57,247 nucleotides of DNA from Blastomyces gilchristii SLH14081 (GCF_000003855.2 NW_003101682.1:6182409-6239655); one strand, 5' to 3'; positions 11,311-23,133 are shown, counted from the stretch's first letter. Notes: a model not told the origin generated them from the letters alone. Program-made: numbers and translations.

Positions 11311-13110
11311 TACTAAGAACCTAGTTATAATAAAGATATTAACACTGTCATTTGCAAACTCTAGTCTATAAGATAATGAGTTTCTACTGAGATGAAGAGT
11401 CTGCAGTGTATATAAAGAAAAGAAGAAATCATGTTCTCATTAAAGCTAAAAAATAAAGAAAATAAAAACAGAGCTGTGAACACAATTTAGAGACTAATAA
11501 AGAAAAAACAAAGAAAACTCATACTTACATTCTTAATATCTGTAACACTTAATTCTCTTACAACTATTAATTTCTCTCTTCAAAGAAACAGAGAGTATTA
11601 TATCTGTGATACAGACAATTGTTACATTTAATATAAAGACTATTAGAAATGCACAGACTTCAGAGAAGCTGAATATCAGAATGTATACAGTTATAGTAGA
11701 GTCTTAACAGCTAATCATCTGTGTATATAATTAGATATCTCTTATGAAGCTGTGTCTGCTCTCTCAGTTGTGCTGAAGTATTCAGCTCAGAAATAATTAA
11801 GATATAAAGAGAAAGCTCATCTGTTTAGATTAACTTCTGTTATAAATTCATAACATTTATATTATCTTAATTACCTGAATTTTAAAGATATCTAAGAACT
11901 TATCTTTCATTGACAATGAGATTGCAGAAATGCACTGTGATATAAGAACTGTTAATAGAGAATCTAGACATATTTATATATACCTGGTCAGAGATTGTAT
12001 AGATAGAAGAGAGATGATTATAGATCTACAGAGCTGCAGAGAGCACTAACAGTACTGACAGCTTTGCAGAAACTATTAGCTAGAGTCTATAAGAAATTAC
12101 TTACAGAGAGACTTATAGCAAAGAGTGAGACTACACTGCTTTTTAGTTAGAGACTGGTCTGAAAGAGATACAGAGTTGATCACTGATCTGAAGATCAGAT
12201 GCAGTGACAGAGGTGAGAGAAGTGAAGATACTGTTATAAGTAAAGATGTCTCTGTCTCATCAGCTGATAAAAAGTGACTAGAGAAGTCATGAAGATGCTC
12301 ATGAGAAGCTCAGCAGCAGTCAGACATTGTTTACAAAAATATTAAAATTGAAATTTTTTTTTATTCTTGAGAAGTTCTTGAATTAATATACAGATATTGT
12401 TAGAAACACACTCTCTCTGTTATCTGAGTGAAAACACTTTACAGATGAATAAAGATACTCACAGTTTGTGAGAATGAGAGCTGTTACAGAAAAAGAAAAA
12501 AGAAGATAAGATTTCACAGACAGATCTGAGATATTTATACTACTCTAGAGAGATTTGTTTACACTGTAAGTAATTTTATGAAACAGTCAGATCACTCTAG
12601 TAAATAAAGAGTGATTATAAACTGCAGATCTGAATCTTTCTATATAACTATAAAGAGTGATTACAGGCTGCAGATATCTTGATTCTACAATTTTACAGTG
12701 TTAAAGAATGATGATTTGTGAGAATAAGTGAAAGATTAACTTGCGAATGCTTCTCTTTAATAAGAGTAATCTTATAAAGAGTGATTTACCTGCAAAATAG
12801 ATCTGTGTGATGATTATATAAGAATCTTGTAAAAATGATTGAGAGTTAACTGAAACTTGTCTGTATAAAAGATATGAGATGAATCTGTGTAATAGTCAGA
12901 GAAGAATCTGTAGATTACAAAGAATCTTACAGAATAAGAAACTGAGTAACAGACTCTTTTCTCTTTTTAGTAATAAGAGATTTTTCCTCACTGAGGTTTT
13001 TTTTATAGATATGAAGAGTTTTTAGTGAGTATTATTACAATGCTAAGTCTGATTCTATGAAATCACTCAGTGAAAGACTTTGTAAATGAAGTCTTAGAGA
13101 GAGAGAGATA
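11310..13110. other. A 3' internal region of unknown content
   Basis: 1.8 kb between the chromodomain and the 3' LTR, well conserved with element B (45387-47200, inverted). No known domain recognised and no frame clearly favoured. It ends in a polypurine tract (gagagagagata, 13099-13110) that would prime plus-strand synthesis. Confidence 0.6.
13099..13110 (+). promoter_or_regulatory. A polypurine tract
   Basis: Purine-only run immediately before the 3' LTR, the usual plus-strand primer site of LTR retrotransposons. The matching site in B is 45387-45404 (read on the minus strand). Confidence 0.75.
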
Positions 13111-13368
13111 TGTAAGAAATCTCACTTCTCACAGATTCTTTATCTTTATTCTCATCTCTTATATAATTAATAGAGTTAGCAGCTCTTGACTACATATAAC
13201 TATATAGACTGAAGTTCGTGACTACTATTCACAACTCAGCTTGAATGCTATTATATATTTGATCTCTACATTTTATCTTTCTACCGCGAATACTTCTAGT
13301 AGTTAACAGTACATATCACACCAAGCTGCAAACATCTGAATAATCGCCTGCGAGCACTTATTCTTACA
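13111..13368 (+). repeat. A 3' LTR
   Basis: 258 bp, partner of 349-606. Its outer end keeps accgcg, atcgcc and gcgagc, which are actgtg, atcatc and gtgagc in the 5' LTR. Followed by TSD cttaa (13369-13373). Confidence 0.95.
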
Positions 13369-13373
13369 CTTAA

Positions 13374-15171
13374 TACAGCTGAGAGTATGATAATACTCTT
13401 CTCTTTAAGAGCATAGTCTTAATACTCTTAAGATTACTGAATTAGAAGTTATCTTTGTTTTATAGTAATAGTTACTAACTGATTAACAGTGCATATACTG
13501 CAGTACAAAGAAATAGATGAGTTTTCTCTACTGACTGTGTAGATCTTTCTTTCTCATCTCTGTTCAAACTAAATACATGATAAATGAGTTTCTTATATAT
13601 TAATTTGAAATGTGAAAAACATAGTTAATAAGTAGCTTGCAGATCTCTTATCATATTCTGTCCTGTATATGAAATTCTCTGCAAAAGTAGTGTGTTTTTA
13701 GAGACAAAGTTAACAGTAGTGATAGAATTTTTCTGAAAAGATTCTCTCTTTCTGTGAAACATTTTTCTCTTTCTCTCTCTTATCTGCAATAGTAAGTGCA
13801 TGAGAGTATCATTCTTGAGAGATAATAAGAGACTTATTCTGATGTTTTCTAGTAAGTAATAAATGTCTTTATGATGCAGCTGCAGTCTTCGTAACTGTTA
13901 AGAAAGCCAGGTTAAAGGCAGAGATAGTAATATTAATCAGCTATAGAGTACTACTCTATATCACATCTTCTTCTTCTTCTGCATCTCTTACAGCGCGGCA
14001 GTAGTAGCTGTATCTTGCAGTGAGATGTCATTTCTTCTGCTGATCAGTCATCTGTATTCAGTCTATCTCTATCTTTCTCATCACTGTTGTAATACTGCTC
14101 TCTCTCTCAGTCAACACAGTGATATATACCCTCATGTAGTTATTAAAGAGAATCTCAGAGAGAGCTTGATTTCAGAAACAGTAGTTCTGAGAAGCTCAAT
14201 CTGTAGTTTCTCTTCTGTAATATATCTGAGCTCTGCTTAAAATACTGCTGAGTTAAGTTCACAGAGTCTCACAGTTTCTTTATCTTCTCTCTGTGAGAAG
14301 GCTCTGATATAGTCTCTGACTAACACTACTACTTATCTACACTGTGTTAAGCAGTTGAAGAAAGAGAGAATTTTATATATCCATCTCTTCTCTCACTTCT
14401 GTTATTTCTGTTATACTTATAATAATAACTTCTGTCTTTCTGTAAGTATTATCTACTCTATAAGAAGATGTTATATCAGTTCTGATAAGAAGCTTAGATG
14501 TCTAAGTAGTACAGAGTAAGAGTCTTAAAGCTTCAAGTATTAATAAGTTCTATCAAGACTGAGAAGATCTCTCTTACTTATCTGCAGAAGAAGATGAAAG
14601 CATGAGTCTTTGAGATGAAAAAACATCTCAGAATGACTGATCTCAAGAAGAAGAGATTAATCAGTATTACTGTTAAAAGTATTACAGAGATTAATCACTA
14701 ATTAAAGAGAATCTCACTTCAATTAAAGCAGATAACTGAGATACTTTATAAATTAATAAGTTAATACTTTAAGTATCTTTTATACTCTTCTACAGTATGC
14801 TTCTCTGCAGTACTGCAGTGTTAACTTCTCAGTAGATAAAAATGTCTATACTGAAGACTTTAACAGTGAAGAATGAGTTTAATAAGAGTGAGATTATTAG
14901 TAAGTAGATTCTGATTCTCTTTTTTACTTTTTCTACAGACTGTAACTCTATTAGAATAGCAGCAGTCTGTAGATTAATAATATTAATCTTATTAATTTCA
15001 AATATTTCTTTCTTTTCTTATTAACTGCTTCAGAAATTTTACACTTGTATAGTCTTATTAAACTTTTAAAAACTCTTTAAGAGAAAATAAAAGAAGAGTG
15101 TTACAGAGTTTATAAAATACTAGCTTATTACTGTAAAATTATCTTTAAAAAGCTCTTTGAGAAAAATAAGA
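13374..15171 (-). mobile_element. C1 segment: end of 3' LTR and 3' internal region
   Basis: 13374-13392 completes the C1 3' LTR. The adjacent atactcttctctttaagag is the polypurine tract read on the plus strand. The rest is collinear with C2 27950-29670 in reverse. On the plus strand (antisense to C1) a Ser/Ala-rich frame runs at about 13890-14240; C2 has the counterpart at 28920-29210 on its minus strand. No recognised domain. Confidence 0.8.
15159..15171. repeat. SINE1 left TSD (gagaaaaataaga)
   Basis: Perfect 13-bp direct repeat with 16244-16256. C2 has the single uninterrupted target, in reverse complement, near 27890. Confidence 0.95.
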
Positions 15172-16243
15172 TTATTATTATTATTATTATTCAATTATAG
15201 ATGTATACAGTCAGAGACTATAATATCTATCTAAGAAGCTTTAGATCTCAGAGTTTTTCCTATATCTATAGAGTTAACTATTATACATTTATCAATTTCA
15301 GATACATAAAATCAGAAAATTTCAGCTCAGAATATAAAAACTGTTTATAAATTACAGTATTTCAACACTTTCTGATACTTTGAAATTATTTGAAAATATC
15401 ATGACAAAGAAAAAAAGAACATAGTCTTAAAGATAGATATATTAAATAGATAGATAAAAAAGAATAGAAAGAAATAAGTACAGTAAAAAGAGATTTATAG
15501 AATAAGATCTCTGCAGTTTATATCTTAAGCTATATATATATTTTAACACTCTATATAACTGACTGCTGTCTCTGTTCTCTCAGACCTGCTTCAGAGATTA
15601 TCATTCTCTTTAAAGAGTCATCACTCAGCTAGCTTCTATAACTAGCTTACTTATAAGTGAGATTCTTACTAAGAATAATATCAGAGCTACTTAATTCTAG
15701 TTAAGTCTCTAATCTTTCAGCTATCAATCTCAGTATTTCAGTCTATCAATTGACTGTCACAGTCTTACTTACACTAATTATCTATTAAGAGTGTCTAGGT
15801 CTTATCTTATCTAGATTCTTACTAGGCTCAGAGTGTTCTAATCAGATAGTTTTTAAATATCAATTTCTTAGAAGTGAGTGTCTAGAGTAAGAGAGATGAG
15901 ACCTGATCAGTTAAGCTTAACAATAATTCACTATTCTGTGAGTATTCTAGACCTTAATTACTCTAGTACTGATCTAACTTAAAGTATCTGAGAGACTGTT
16001 AACTTTAAAATCAGTGAGAATTAGTGTCTGAAAACCTCTGAAATGAATATCTTAAGCTTGATAATGATTCACTATAGTGTATTCAGAGACTCTCAGCACT
16101 GTTTTATAACTTAACAGTAAAAGCTGTGATTAAGATGACTCTTGCAGAGTTTGAACCTGCTCTCTCTTGACATTCATTCCTCGGAGAGAAGGCCGCTAAT
16201 TGAGGCTTCATAGTAGCGTAGTTAATCACTACGCCACCGGGCC
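15172..16243 (-). mobile_element. SINE1: tRNA-headed, LINE-tailed retroposon
   Basis: About 1.07 kb, read on the minus strand. The 5' head (16243 down to about 16120) is tRNA-like, with an A box TGGCGTAGTGATTAA (16222-16236) and a B box GGTTCAAACTC (16147-16157). A body of about 600 bp follows, then about 330 bp homologous to the LINE 3' end (43128-43457), ending in an ATT/AAT microsatellite. The 13-bp TSD indicates target-primed reverse transcription. The head keeps CG/CC (ccaccgggcc), while body and tail are depleted. It was presumably transcribed by RNA polymerase III and mobilised by the LINE protein. Long for a SINE. Confidence 0.88.
16147..16236 (-). promoter_or_regulatory. SINE1 internal Pol III promoter (A and B boxes)
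   Basis: A box at 16222-16236 and B box at 16147-16157. The B box reads GGTTCAAACTC here and GGTTTGAACTC in SINE2; both are one transition from GGTTCGAACTC, the eukaryotic consensus. A perfect 6-bp hairpin (gcgtag/ctacgc) overlaps the A box. Confidence 0.8.
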
Positions 16244-16430
16244 GAGAAAAATAAGAAGTTTTAAGCAGTATTTCTTACTCAATGTCTCTGACATGTAACA
16301 GAGCAGTCTTTACTAGTTATCTTATAGCTTACAATCTCTTTCTCAGTATTTTTCAAATACTCAAGTGATTTTCATGAATTCTCTGATAATGAATAATTTT
16401 CTTATTTAATAAGATATTGAAGCTTACTGT
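16244..16430 (-). mobile_element. C1 segment: chromodomain remainder
   Basis: SINE1 right TSD (16244-16256) followed by C1 sequence collinear with C2 27720-27900. It encodes the C-terminal half of the C1 chromodomain, cut by hAT2. The last 8 bp (16423-16430, cttactgt) are the hAT2 left TSD. Confidence 0.85.
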
Positions 16431-18010
16431 TAAACTGACCGTGTGACTGTGTCTGGGACCAGGATCAAACTTTACAGTTGTCACATTGCCTAAAAGCATT
16501 ACTTCTGATCATGATTTGTGTTCATCACATTGATTCTAAATCACATTATTTCAAATATTAAAGATTTCAGATTCACTTTTCAAATAAAAATCTAGTCTCA
16601 GATAAAGAATATATTTGAATTCTTAGTCACATTTTCATTCTGATCTTATTATTGAGAATGACATTAAATGAGATTATGAAATCACTTCTCACTTACATAA
16701 TATCATAACATAGTGCTCATTTGTTAAAAATTCAATAGAGAGTATTATCAAATATCATTACTTTTCTGAACACAGATCATAATTCATATAATTTTAATTA
16801 TGAAAAAAATATAAAATATAAAAAAAAAAACAAAAAACAAAAAACAAAACAAAAACAAGAAAAAATCAGAATGAATGAAAAAAAAAAAGAAAAGAAAAAG
16901 AAAAAAATAAAAAATAAAAACAAAAAAAATCAAGATCACAGAGCTGTAGTACTCTTAAAATACTCACTTCTCAGAGTCTTTGCAATGTTTATCACTAACT
17001 GTGTATCTCTCACAGTGAGAGTAACACAGTCATGATAAGTCATTATCTTAACATTATCTAACAAATAATCAGTATATATCTGTATAAATGTGAATATTTA
17101 GAAAACATACACTTAAAAAGTGTGGTCAGGGTGAACTCTGCTGTCACTTGAATAACATTAAGAGCAGAACACTGAAATCAATGATTCTTCTCATTGATTT
17201 CATAGACAAGGTGAGTGAAGATGATCTTGGAAAATATAAGATTCTCTGACTTCTGATAAAAACAGATCTCACAGAGAGACTCTATTTTCATGATATCAGA
17301 GACTGAGTATTATTAAAAAGCATTACTTCCATGCAATACACATGCACTTACTACAATGATTCACTCTCTGCACATGTAACTGAGGGTTGCAGCTTTCTCA
17401 CGCTGCACAGCTCTCTCTGAAATGCTGGTGCTGGTTTGTAACTCACACAGTCTCTCAGTTCAGCACACACTGTATGTATACAGCTCTGCATGCTGAGACT
17501 GTGTTAGTCATTATGGCCTGGCGTGGTACTCACTTTTCGCGGGCCATGTTTTGTTTGAAGAAGGAGAAAGAAGACATGACTGTGATTTTATTGAGAGAAG
17601 ATGAATAATTAGTAATATTGAATATAATTTGATTCTTCTGCATTTAAAATTTGATTAGTCTATACTCTTCAATTTGAGAGTTTCTAGAAGTGTTTTAATA
17701 GTTTTCATATCAGCTTGAATTTAGTGATGAGTTGAAGAAGAAGAGAAAAGAGAGAAGAAAGAAATGAGAATAACTTATCTTTATAATATAAAAACAGAGA
17801 ATCACTGTAATCATTCTTTCTAGTAACAAAGATCTGTTTTCTGCATGTATCTCTGATATAGATTATATGATAACTGTATACAAAGAATATTAACACTGCA
17901 TGCATTAAATGAAGATAATGTTGCTATGCAACACTGTAGCTGTTTTCATATATCTTTGAAAGCTGTTAATATTTTCTTTATCTCTTTATATTTGATAAGT
18001 CAGTAATATA
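16431..18010. other. hAT2 left non-coding region
   Basis: Counterpart of 4082-5680. The A-rich stretch is at 16805-16930. It contains a GC-preserved stretch near 17515-17545 (ggcctggcgtggtactcac) whose function is unknown. No gene supported. Confidence 0.55.
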
Positions 18011-18029
18011 TTCCAATGCACTCTCTCTT

Positions 18030-18149
18030 TCATCATCATCATCATCATCATCATTATCATCATCATCATCATTATTATCATTATCATTATCATCATCATC
18101 ACTATCATTATCATTATTATTATTATCATCATTATCATCATTATTATAT
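18030..18149. repeat. TCA/TTA microsatellite (hAT2)
   Basis: Equivalent of 5686-5803. Reading frames through it on either strand (His/Tyr or Met/Ile runs) are artefacts of the repeat. Confidence 0.95.
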
Positions 18150-18223
18150 CATTTCTGGCCGCCTCTTCTGCCTTCACCTCGCTTCAATGCTCACTGAAAT
18201 TAATCATGTCATTCTTCTTCAAA

Positions 18224-18995
18224 TATTCTGCAGTTCTGCAGACCACCAAGGCATGTGAGCACTGTCATAGATTGAAGAGAGAGAAGAAGAAGGTGTTCAA
18301 GTGAGAAAAGACTGATCACAAGACATGTTATGATGTCTTGAAGAGGCTCTGTAAGAGAGTAGAATGATAATAATTTTAAGTAATACTTCTGATAGATTTA
18401 GACTGAACTAAGTATAGAAATAATGCAGATGTCATCACCTGTGAGAGATTGAAGAAGAAGACAGTGAAGAGTCTTATACAGCAGTGATGAGATCAGAAGA
18501 AGTCTCAAGAATGATTTGAGTCTAAGATGAAGAGAGAGAGAGAGAAGAAGAGTGTTACTATAAATAAGCAGTGATAGAAGAAGATTAAGAGAGTATTAAA
18601 GTGAGAGACAAAGAAGTCAAAACTGATAAGTTTTTTATTTATTGAGAGATAATGATTTTTGATAATACTTCTGTTCTCTAATTGATTAGCAGGAGCTGAC
18701 AGAGAAGAAGGGAATTGAGACCTTGTTCAGATCTTAAATGCACTCCATGATTCAGAATATTGAGAAGACAGTCCTGCTCTCTGAGCATGTCAATCTACTT
18801 GCTGCTGAGGTGGAACCTGAGACAGTAGACCAGGAAATGCAGGATTTTGAGATGCAGGTTGACCTGGCTGAGAGAGAGCAGCAGGAATCCTTCTCTGAGA
18901 AGACAGTGAAGAGAGATTTTGAGATGATTATCACCTTAGATGAGAAGGAGAAGAAGAAGAAGAAGAAGAAGAAGAAGAAGAAGAATGAGAAGTGA
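18224..18995 (+). pseudogene. hAT2 passenger ORF
   Basis: Better-preserved copy of the frame at 5884-6648. Head: KACEHCHRLKREKKK, then TDHKTCYDVLKRLC (about 18250-18370). After the probable intron ending near 18690, an 85-codon open stretch (18738-18995) codes EHVNLLAAEVEPETVDQE, then DLAEREQQES, ending in a Lys run. The acidic exon has one fewer in-frame stop than in hAT1. No family recognised; zinc-binding and coiled-coil character are inferred from composition. Confidence 0.55.
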
Positions 18996-19504
18996 ATTGT
19001 GAAGAATAATAAGAAGAATGAGAAAGAGAAGAAGTAGATTTTTTTCTTTTTATATTAGTTAGTTATAAGTTTAAGTTTTTAATTATTAATAATTAAAATT
19101 GATTTTGAGTTTTCAAAAATTATTGTACAAGTTGTAATCAAGTCAGGAATGATATATATATATATATATATTTAACTATCATGATTCACAAATCACTATA
19201 ATGTATAAGTATCAACATTTTTTCAACATTGATATTCATAATATTAATATATTTTTAATGATATTATCTGATAATGCAATTTGATAACACTCTCTTTCAC
19301 AATATTAATATATTTCAAGAAATATGACAGAGATTAATCAAGATTGTTTATTTACTTTTATACATCAATGATATTCAATCTGAGTTAGTACTAAAATTAT
19401 AACTAAGCTAAGAAACAAGATTATTTTCTCTTATATTAATTCTTCTTGCACACATCAGTGATCAGTTATTGAAAATAAATTGTCATCTTTTACAAATTAT
19501 TATC

Positions 19505-21910
19505 ATGTCTTCTGAATTCACTTCTTTCACTTCTTTTATTTCTATTGAAGATTCACAAACTCTTCAAGAAATCACTGTAAATTACAAAGTCTACATTATT
19601 TACAATTCAACACAGAATGCTCTCTTTCAATCATGATAAATGATCACTTCATTCTTCACATCTGATTCCAGATCATGAAATTTATGAAAAACTCAACACA
19701 AATACTGAGATGATCTATGAAATAATTATCAACAGATTATATTGCAGATTACTGAAGAGTTATCTCTCTGCTATAATCACTGTAACTTCATTCAGAAACA
19801 TTCATTATAAACTGGTCATGACTCTGAAGAAATTTCCCAACATCTGAAGTCATCAGAATGCAGACAATAAAAGAAAAATAATCAGAAAATTACTACTGAG
19901 CTGATAAGTTGCTCTATCAGATAACAATTTTTGATAACACTAACTTTCTAATTTGAAGAAAATCATGTGAAAATGATCATATATTAGTACTCTGATTTCA
20001 CAACTCTCACCTGATAACTTCTGTGAATAATTACTTCATATATGTATATCTCTGAATCTTTCTCTTTAAGCAATTGAAAACCCTGAATTCTGAACACTTC
20101 TTCAAATACTTAATTCAAATCTTCATATTCCACATCAATTCTGTCTTCAGTCCAACCTTGAGACACACTACAAAGTCAATATGCAACATCTAGAATCAGA
20201 GTTGAAGAATCATTGAAGAGTGTCTCTCACAGTGAATGCATGAACTAGTACAAACAATCTTATATTTATGAGAGTTATATGTTATTATATTGATGAGAAC
20301 TGGACTTATTAAGAGACATTAATTAGATTTAAATCATTGATCAGTAGTCATACTGAGAATTATATAACAGAGATATTAATGACTGTGATTAAAAATGACT
20401 ATTGAGATATTAGTCTCAGTCTTCTTACAATTACAACTGACAATGCTGTGAATAACTACACTATGATGAAGAGCTTAGAGCAAAAATTGGCTTTGTATTT
20501 CTGAAATGATAAACAAGGTCATATTCTCTGCATTGCTCATGTGGTTCAACTTGTGATACAAACACTGATAAAGAATCTTAACATTGAGATGAAGAATAAT
20601 GAGATGACTGGTTCTTGGAATGAGAATGAGATGAAAGTGATTACTCAAGTAACTTTTATATCTACTTTATAAAAGATAATGTTTTTTAACAATACTTTTT
20701 AATATTGCTTTTTGATAATGCTTTTTGATAATGCTACTGTTATTTTTGAATAGATTGACTAATAATTTAAATATCACAGATTCAAAACATTGCTAATGCA
20801 ATTTGTACCTTCTCTAAATAACAATAATGATTTCATGATATTCAACAAATAAACAAATCAGTCACATCACTGAATATGATACAGAATGTTAGAATATGAT
20901 GAAGTTTAACATATGAGATGACTATTCAGACTCTTCAATTGCATCAGATGATTGATCATTGAATGCAACACTCTGATTAAGAAAAGATTCAGATATTGAA
21001 ACTTTCTGATATGAAGTGAACTCAGTTGAAATATATGATTGATTTACTGTTTCAGTTTTATAAGATAACAAAGACAGTCTCAATCACTTGTACACCAATG
21101 CTGCAGTCAGCCTGGTGAGTGTATAACAGTTTATTTACTCATCTTGAGAAGCAGTTGAATCACTCAAAAAGAAATTCAGTCTGGGATGATGCTATAGCAC
21201 AGGCTATTATTGCTGTAAGAGATAAACTGGCATATTACTACAGCAAAACTGAACAATCTTTTGCAGAGTACTATACTGTAGCAGCTCTACTAGATTTCTT
21301 CTGTCAAGTTAACATCTACACTTCTCAAGATTAAATAGAGGAGGAATGAGACTTGTATGTCAAATTAGCCTGAGACTACTACAATGCCAACTATCAGAGA
21401 TTTGAATGAGCAGATGTTCAAGATGTGAAGACAGTGAAATACAATTCCCTAGTAAGTAACAATCTTTGATAATACTTCATATCTTATAGAACTATAATAC
21501 TAACTTTGAAACAGGACTTGCATACATTGATTGCAACTGAAAATCAGGCAAAACTACATGCTTATAAAACTGAATTTGACTGCTATCTTCAAGATGATCT
21601 GACAAATTTACATGCTAAATCAATTCTAGAGTTATGAAAAATTGTTAAGAGTATATATTCAACTGTTGCACTGATGGCATGTGATATTCTGACAATTTCA
21701 TTGACAGGGGTGAAAATGAAGTGAAAGTTCAACTCAAGTTGAGATATTTATCACTATCACTGAGAACAATTACAAGAAGAAACAATCAAGAAACTCATGA
21801 TTGTAAAACATGAAATTATCAGATAGTTTAATACCTCTGATCACAGTATATCAGAGAAGTGTAGTTTTCATGAAAAAGTGAAGAATAAACTTACACAAGA
21901 ATGTATTTAG
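19505..21910 (+). pseudogene. hAT transposase, copy 2
   Basis: Same blocks as copy 1, with an intact ATG at 19505. TTDNAVNNYTMMKSLEQKL and CIAHVVQLVIQTLIKNL (about 20430-20585) give the catalytic-core signature, clearer here because His-Val is preserved. YNSLFTHLEKQLNHSKRNS and the YYYSKTEQSFAEYY block lie at 21121-21334 (71 codons without a stop). The hATC region, with LMACDILTISLTG, RDICHYHWEQL (one stop read as Arg) and ETIKKLMIV, is at about 21640-21800. Intron at about 21453-21515. Inactivated by scattered stops; hAT1 and hAT2 have different stop sets, so each was mutated after insertion. Confidence 0.9.
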
Positions 21911-22239
21911 TTGTTTCATGAGTGTTATCAATAATTGTTATCAAATTCTGATTATATAAGCAATCACTGAATGAACTGAATGAGACTGATTTTGATCTTC
22001 AGTCTCAGTCTCATTCTGATTTTAGAAGAATGATCATCTTTCACAGTTTATTCTGAGAAATTACTCTCATTTCACTGTTCTTGAATTAAATCTGGTCATT
22101 TTTCATGTCATTTCTCTCAGAAATGGTTCATTTTCAGATTTTTTTAAGGCTTGGTCCTGGTGGGACTCACGCCAAGAAATGTATGAGACCAGACCAAATG
22201 GAACTAAATGTGAAATTCATGGTCCCGCCGGCCAGTCTA

Positions 22240-22408
22240 CTTACTGTAATATATTCACTTGTTTAATATTTTCTTTATAAGATATTCAGTATCACTCTTA
22301 ATCTTAATATTATTCAGCTAAGATAGCTCTGTCTCAGAGTGTTACTTATAGAGTTTTGAATAGAAAATGTGAAAAACAGAATGAATTGATTTCAATTCTG
22401 AGAGTAAT
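22240..22408 (-). mobile_element. C1 segment: start of chromodomain
   Basis: hAT2 right TSD (22240-22247) then C1 sequence collinear with C2 27560-27710 in reverse, coding the integrase C-terminus and first half of the chromodomain. Ends with gtaat (22404-22408), the C2 TSD. Confidence 0.85.
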
Positions 22409-22941
22409 TGTCACGCTCTCAGCCGCGTCAAGGCTCTGCTGCGGTTTCACACGGCTCATTACTTTCATATGGATGATTTCATGCTGTCTGAACCGGTTTT
22501 CAATCACTCTATAACATTATTCAGATATATTATAGAAAGATCTGATTGATGAATATAAGAACTTCACTTCTATATAAGGTCAGTAGATTACTCTTTCTTA
22601 GCAGTGAGATGCTACTGAGATATCACTTCAGCTATTCTCACTTATAGAATGAGAGAAGAGTATTCACTCATTATCTATATAAAATAGCTAGATACTGACT
22701 CATCATTAAAGAAGTCAGTGATTTGTTTTTCTTCTACTGAAATATATACAAGAGTTACTATGTTTCTCATATAATCTTCTTAGTATACTAAGTATTATAT
22801 CTGTGATATTCTTACAATAACTCTGTAGTCTACAAGCTTACTATTCAAGCAAGATAGTCAAGCTCACTTATACAGCTTCTTAAATAACTATCTCTATATA
22901 ATACTGCTGACTAGTCATTACTTCAGTTCTGTTATATTACA
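22409..22941 (+). repeat. C2 5' LTR
   Basis: 533 bp, starts TGTCACGCTCTCAGCCGCG, ends TTACA. CG sites survive in the first ~95 bp only; the same positions in the 3' LTR (29671 on) are mutated. Confidence 0.95.
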
Positions 22942-23133
22942 ATTCAAATCACTTGATCTGATTACAAGTTTGAATCAGTCAAGCTCTATTAATAAACTGA
23001 TATAATCTTATACATCTGTGCTGAGACTGATCTGATCTCACTCTCTGAGAGAAACTCTACATCATTTTCTAGAGTGTATATATCTCTACTTTAGCAGAAA
23101 TCTGAGATTTCTGAATTCACTGTATACTTTAAT
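22942..23133. other. C2 leader
   Basis: About 190 bp between the LTR and the gag start. The sequence after the LTR (attcaaatcacttg) shows no TGG-type primer-binding site; mutation may have erased it. Self-priming, known in some Ty3 elements, cannot be shown. Confidence 0.5.

Larger units (their letters stand above)
349..13368 (+). mobile_element. Ty3/gypsy chromovirus A (split by hAT1)
   Basis: Complete plus-strand LTR element of about 7.2 kb once hAT1 and its duplicated target are removed. Both LTRs are 258 bp and end in TGTAAGAA...TTCTTACA. The 5-bp TSD cttaa occurs at 344-348 and 13369-13373, inside the C1 3' LTR. Recognisable order: gag-like region, RT, RNase H/connection (to 4073), then after hAT1 the integrase and chromodomain, followed by a 1.7-kb 3' region and a purine-rich tract next to the 3' LTR. 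Coding frames are broken by TGA, TAG and TAA. Confidence 0.93.
16431..22239 (+). mobile_element. hAT DNA transposon copy 2
   Basis: 5,809 bp, same family and organisation as hAT1. The terminal repeats are TAAACTGACCG (one transition from hAT1) and the GC-rich right end. A perfect 8-bp TSD cttactgt occurs at 16423-16430 and 22240-22247. The empty site is visible in C2 as ataataag near 27710 (reverse orientation). It interrupts the C1 chromodomain. Carries the passenger frame (about 18224-18995), transposase (about 19505-21910), a TCA/TTA microsatellite (18030-18149) and an AAG run (18949-18984). Confidence 0.95.

Noticed and set aside
15172..16243. Genuine tRNA gene at the SINE head
   Set aside because: A and B boxes are present, but the unit continues 1 kb into a repeated body, has TSDs and occurs twice, so it is a retroposon head.
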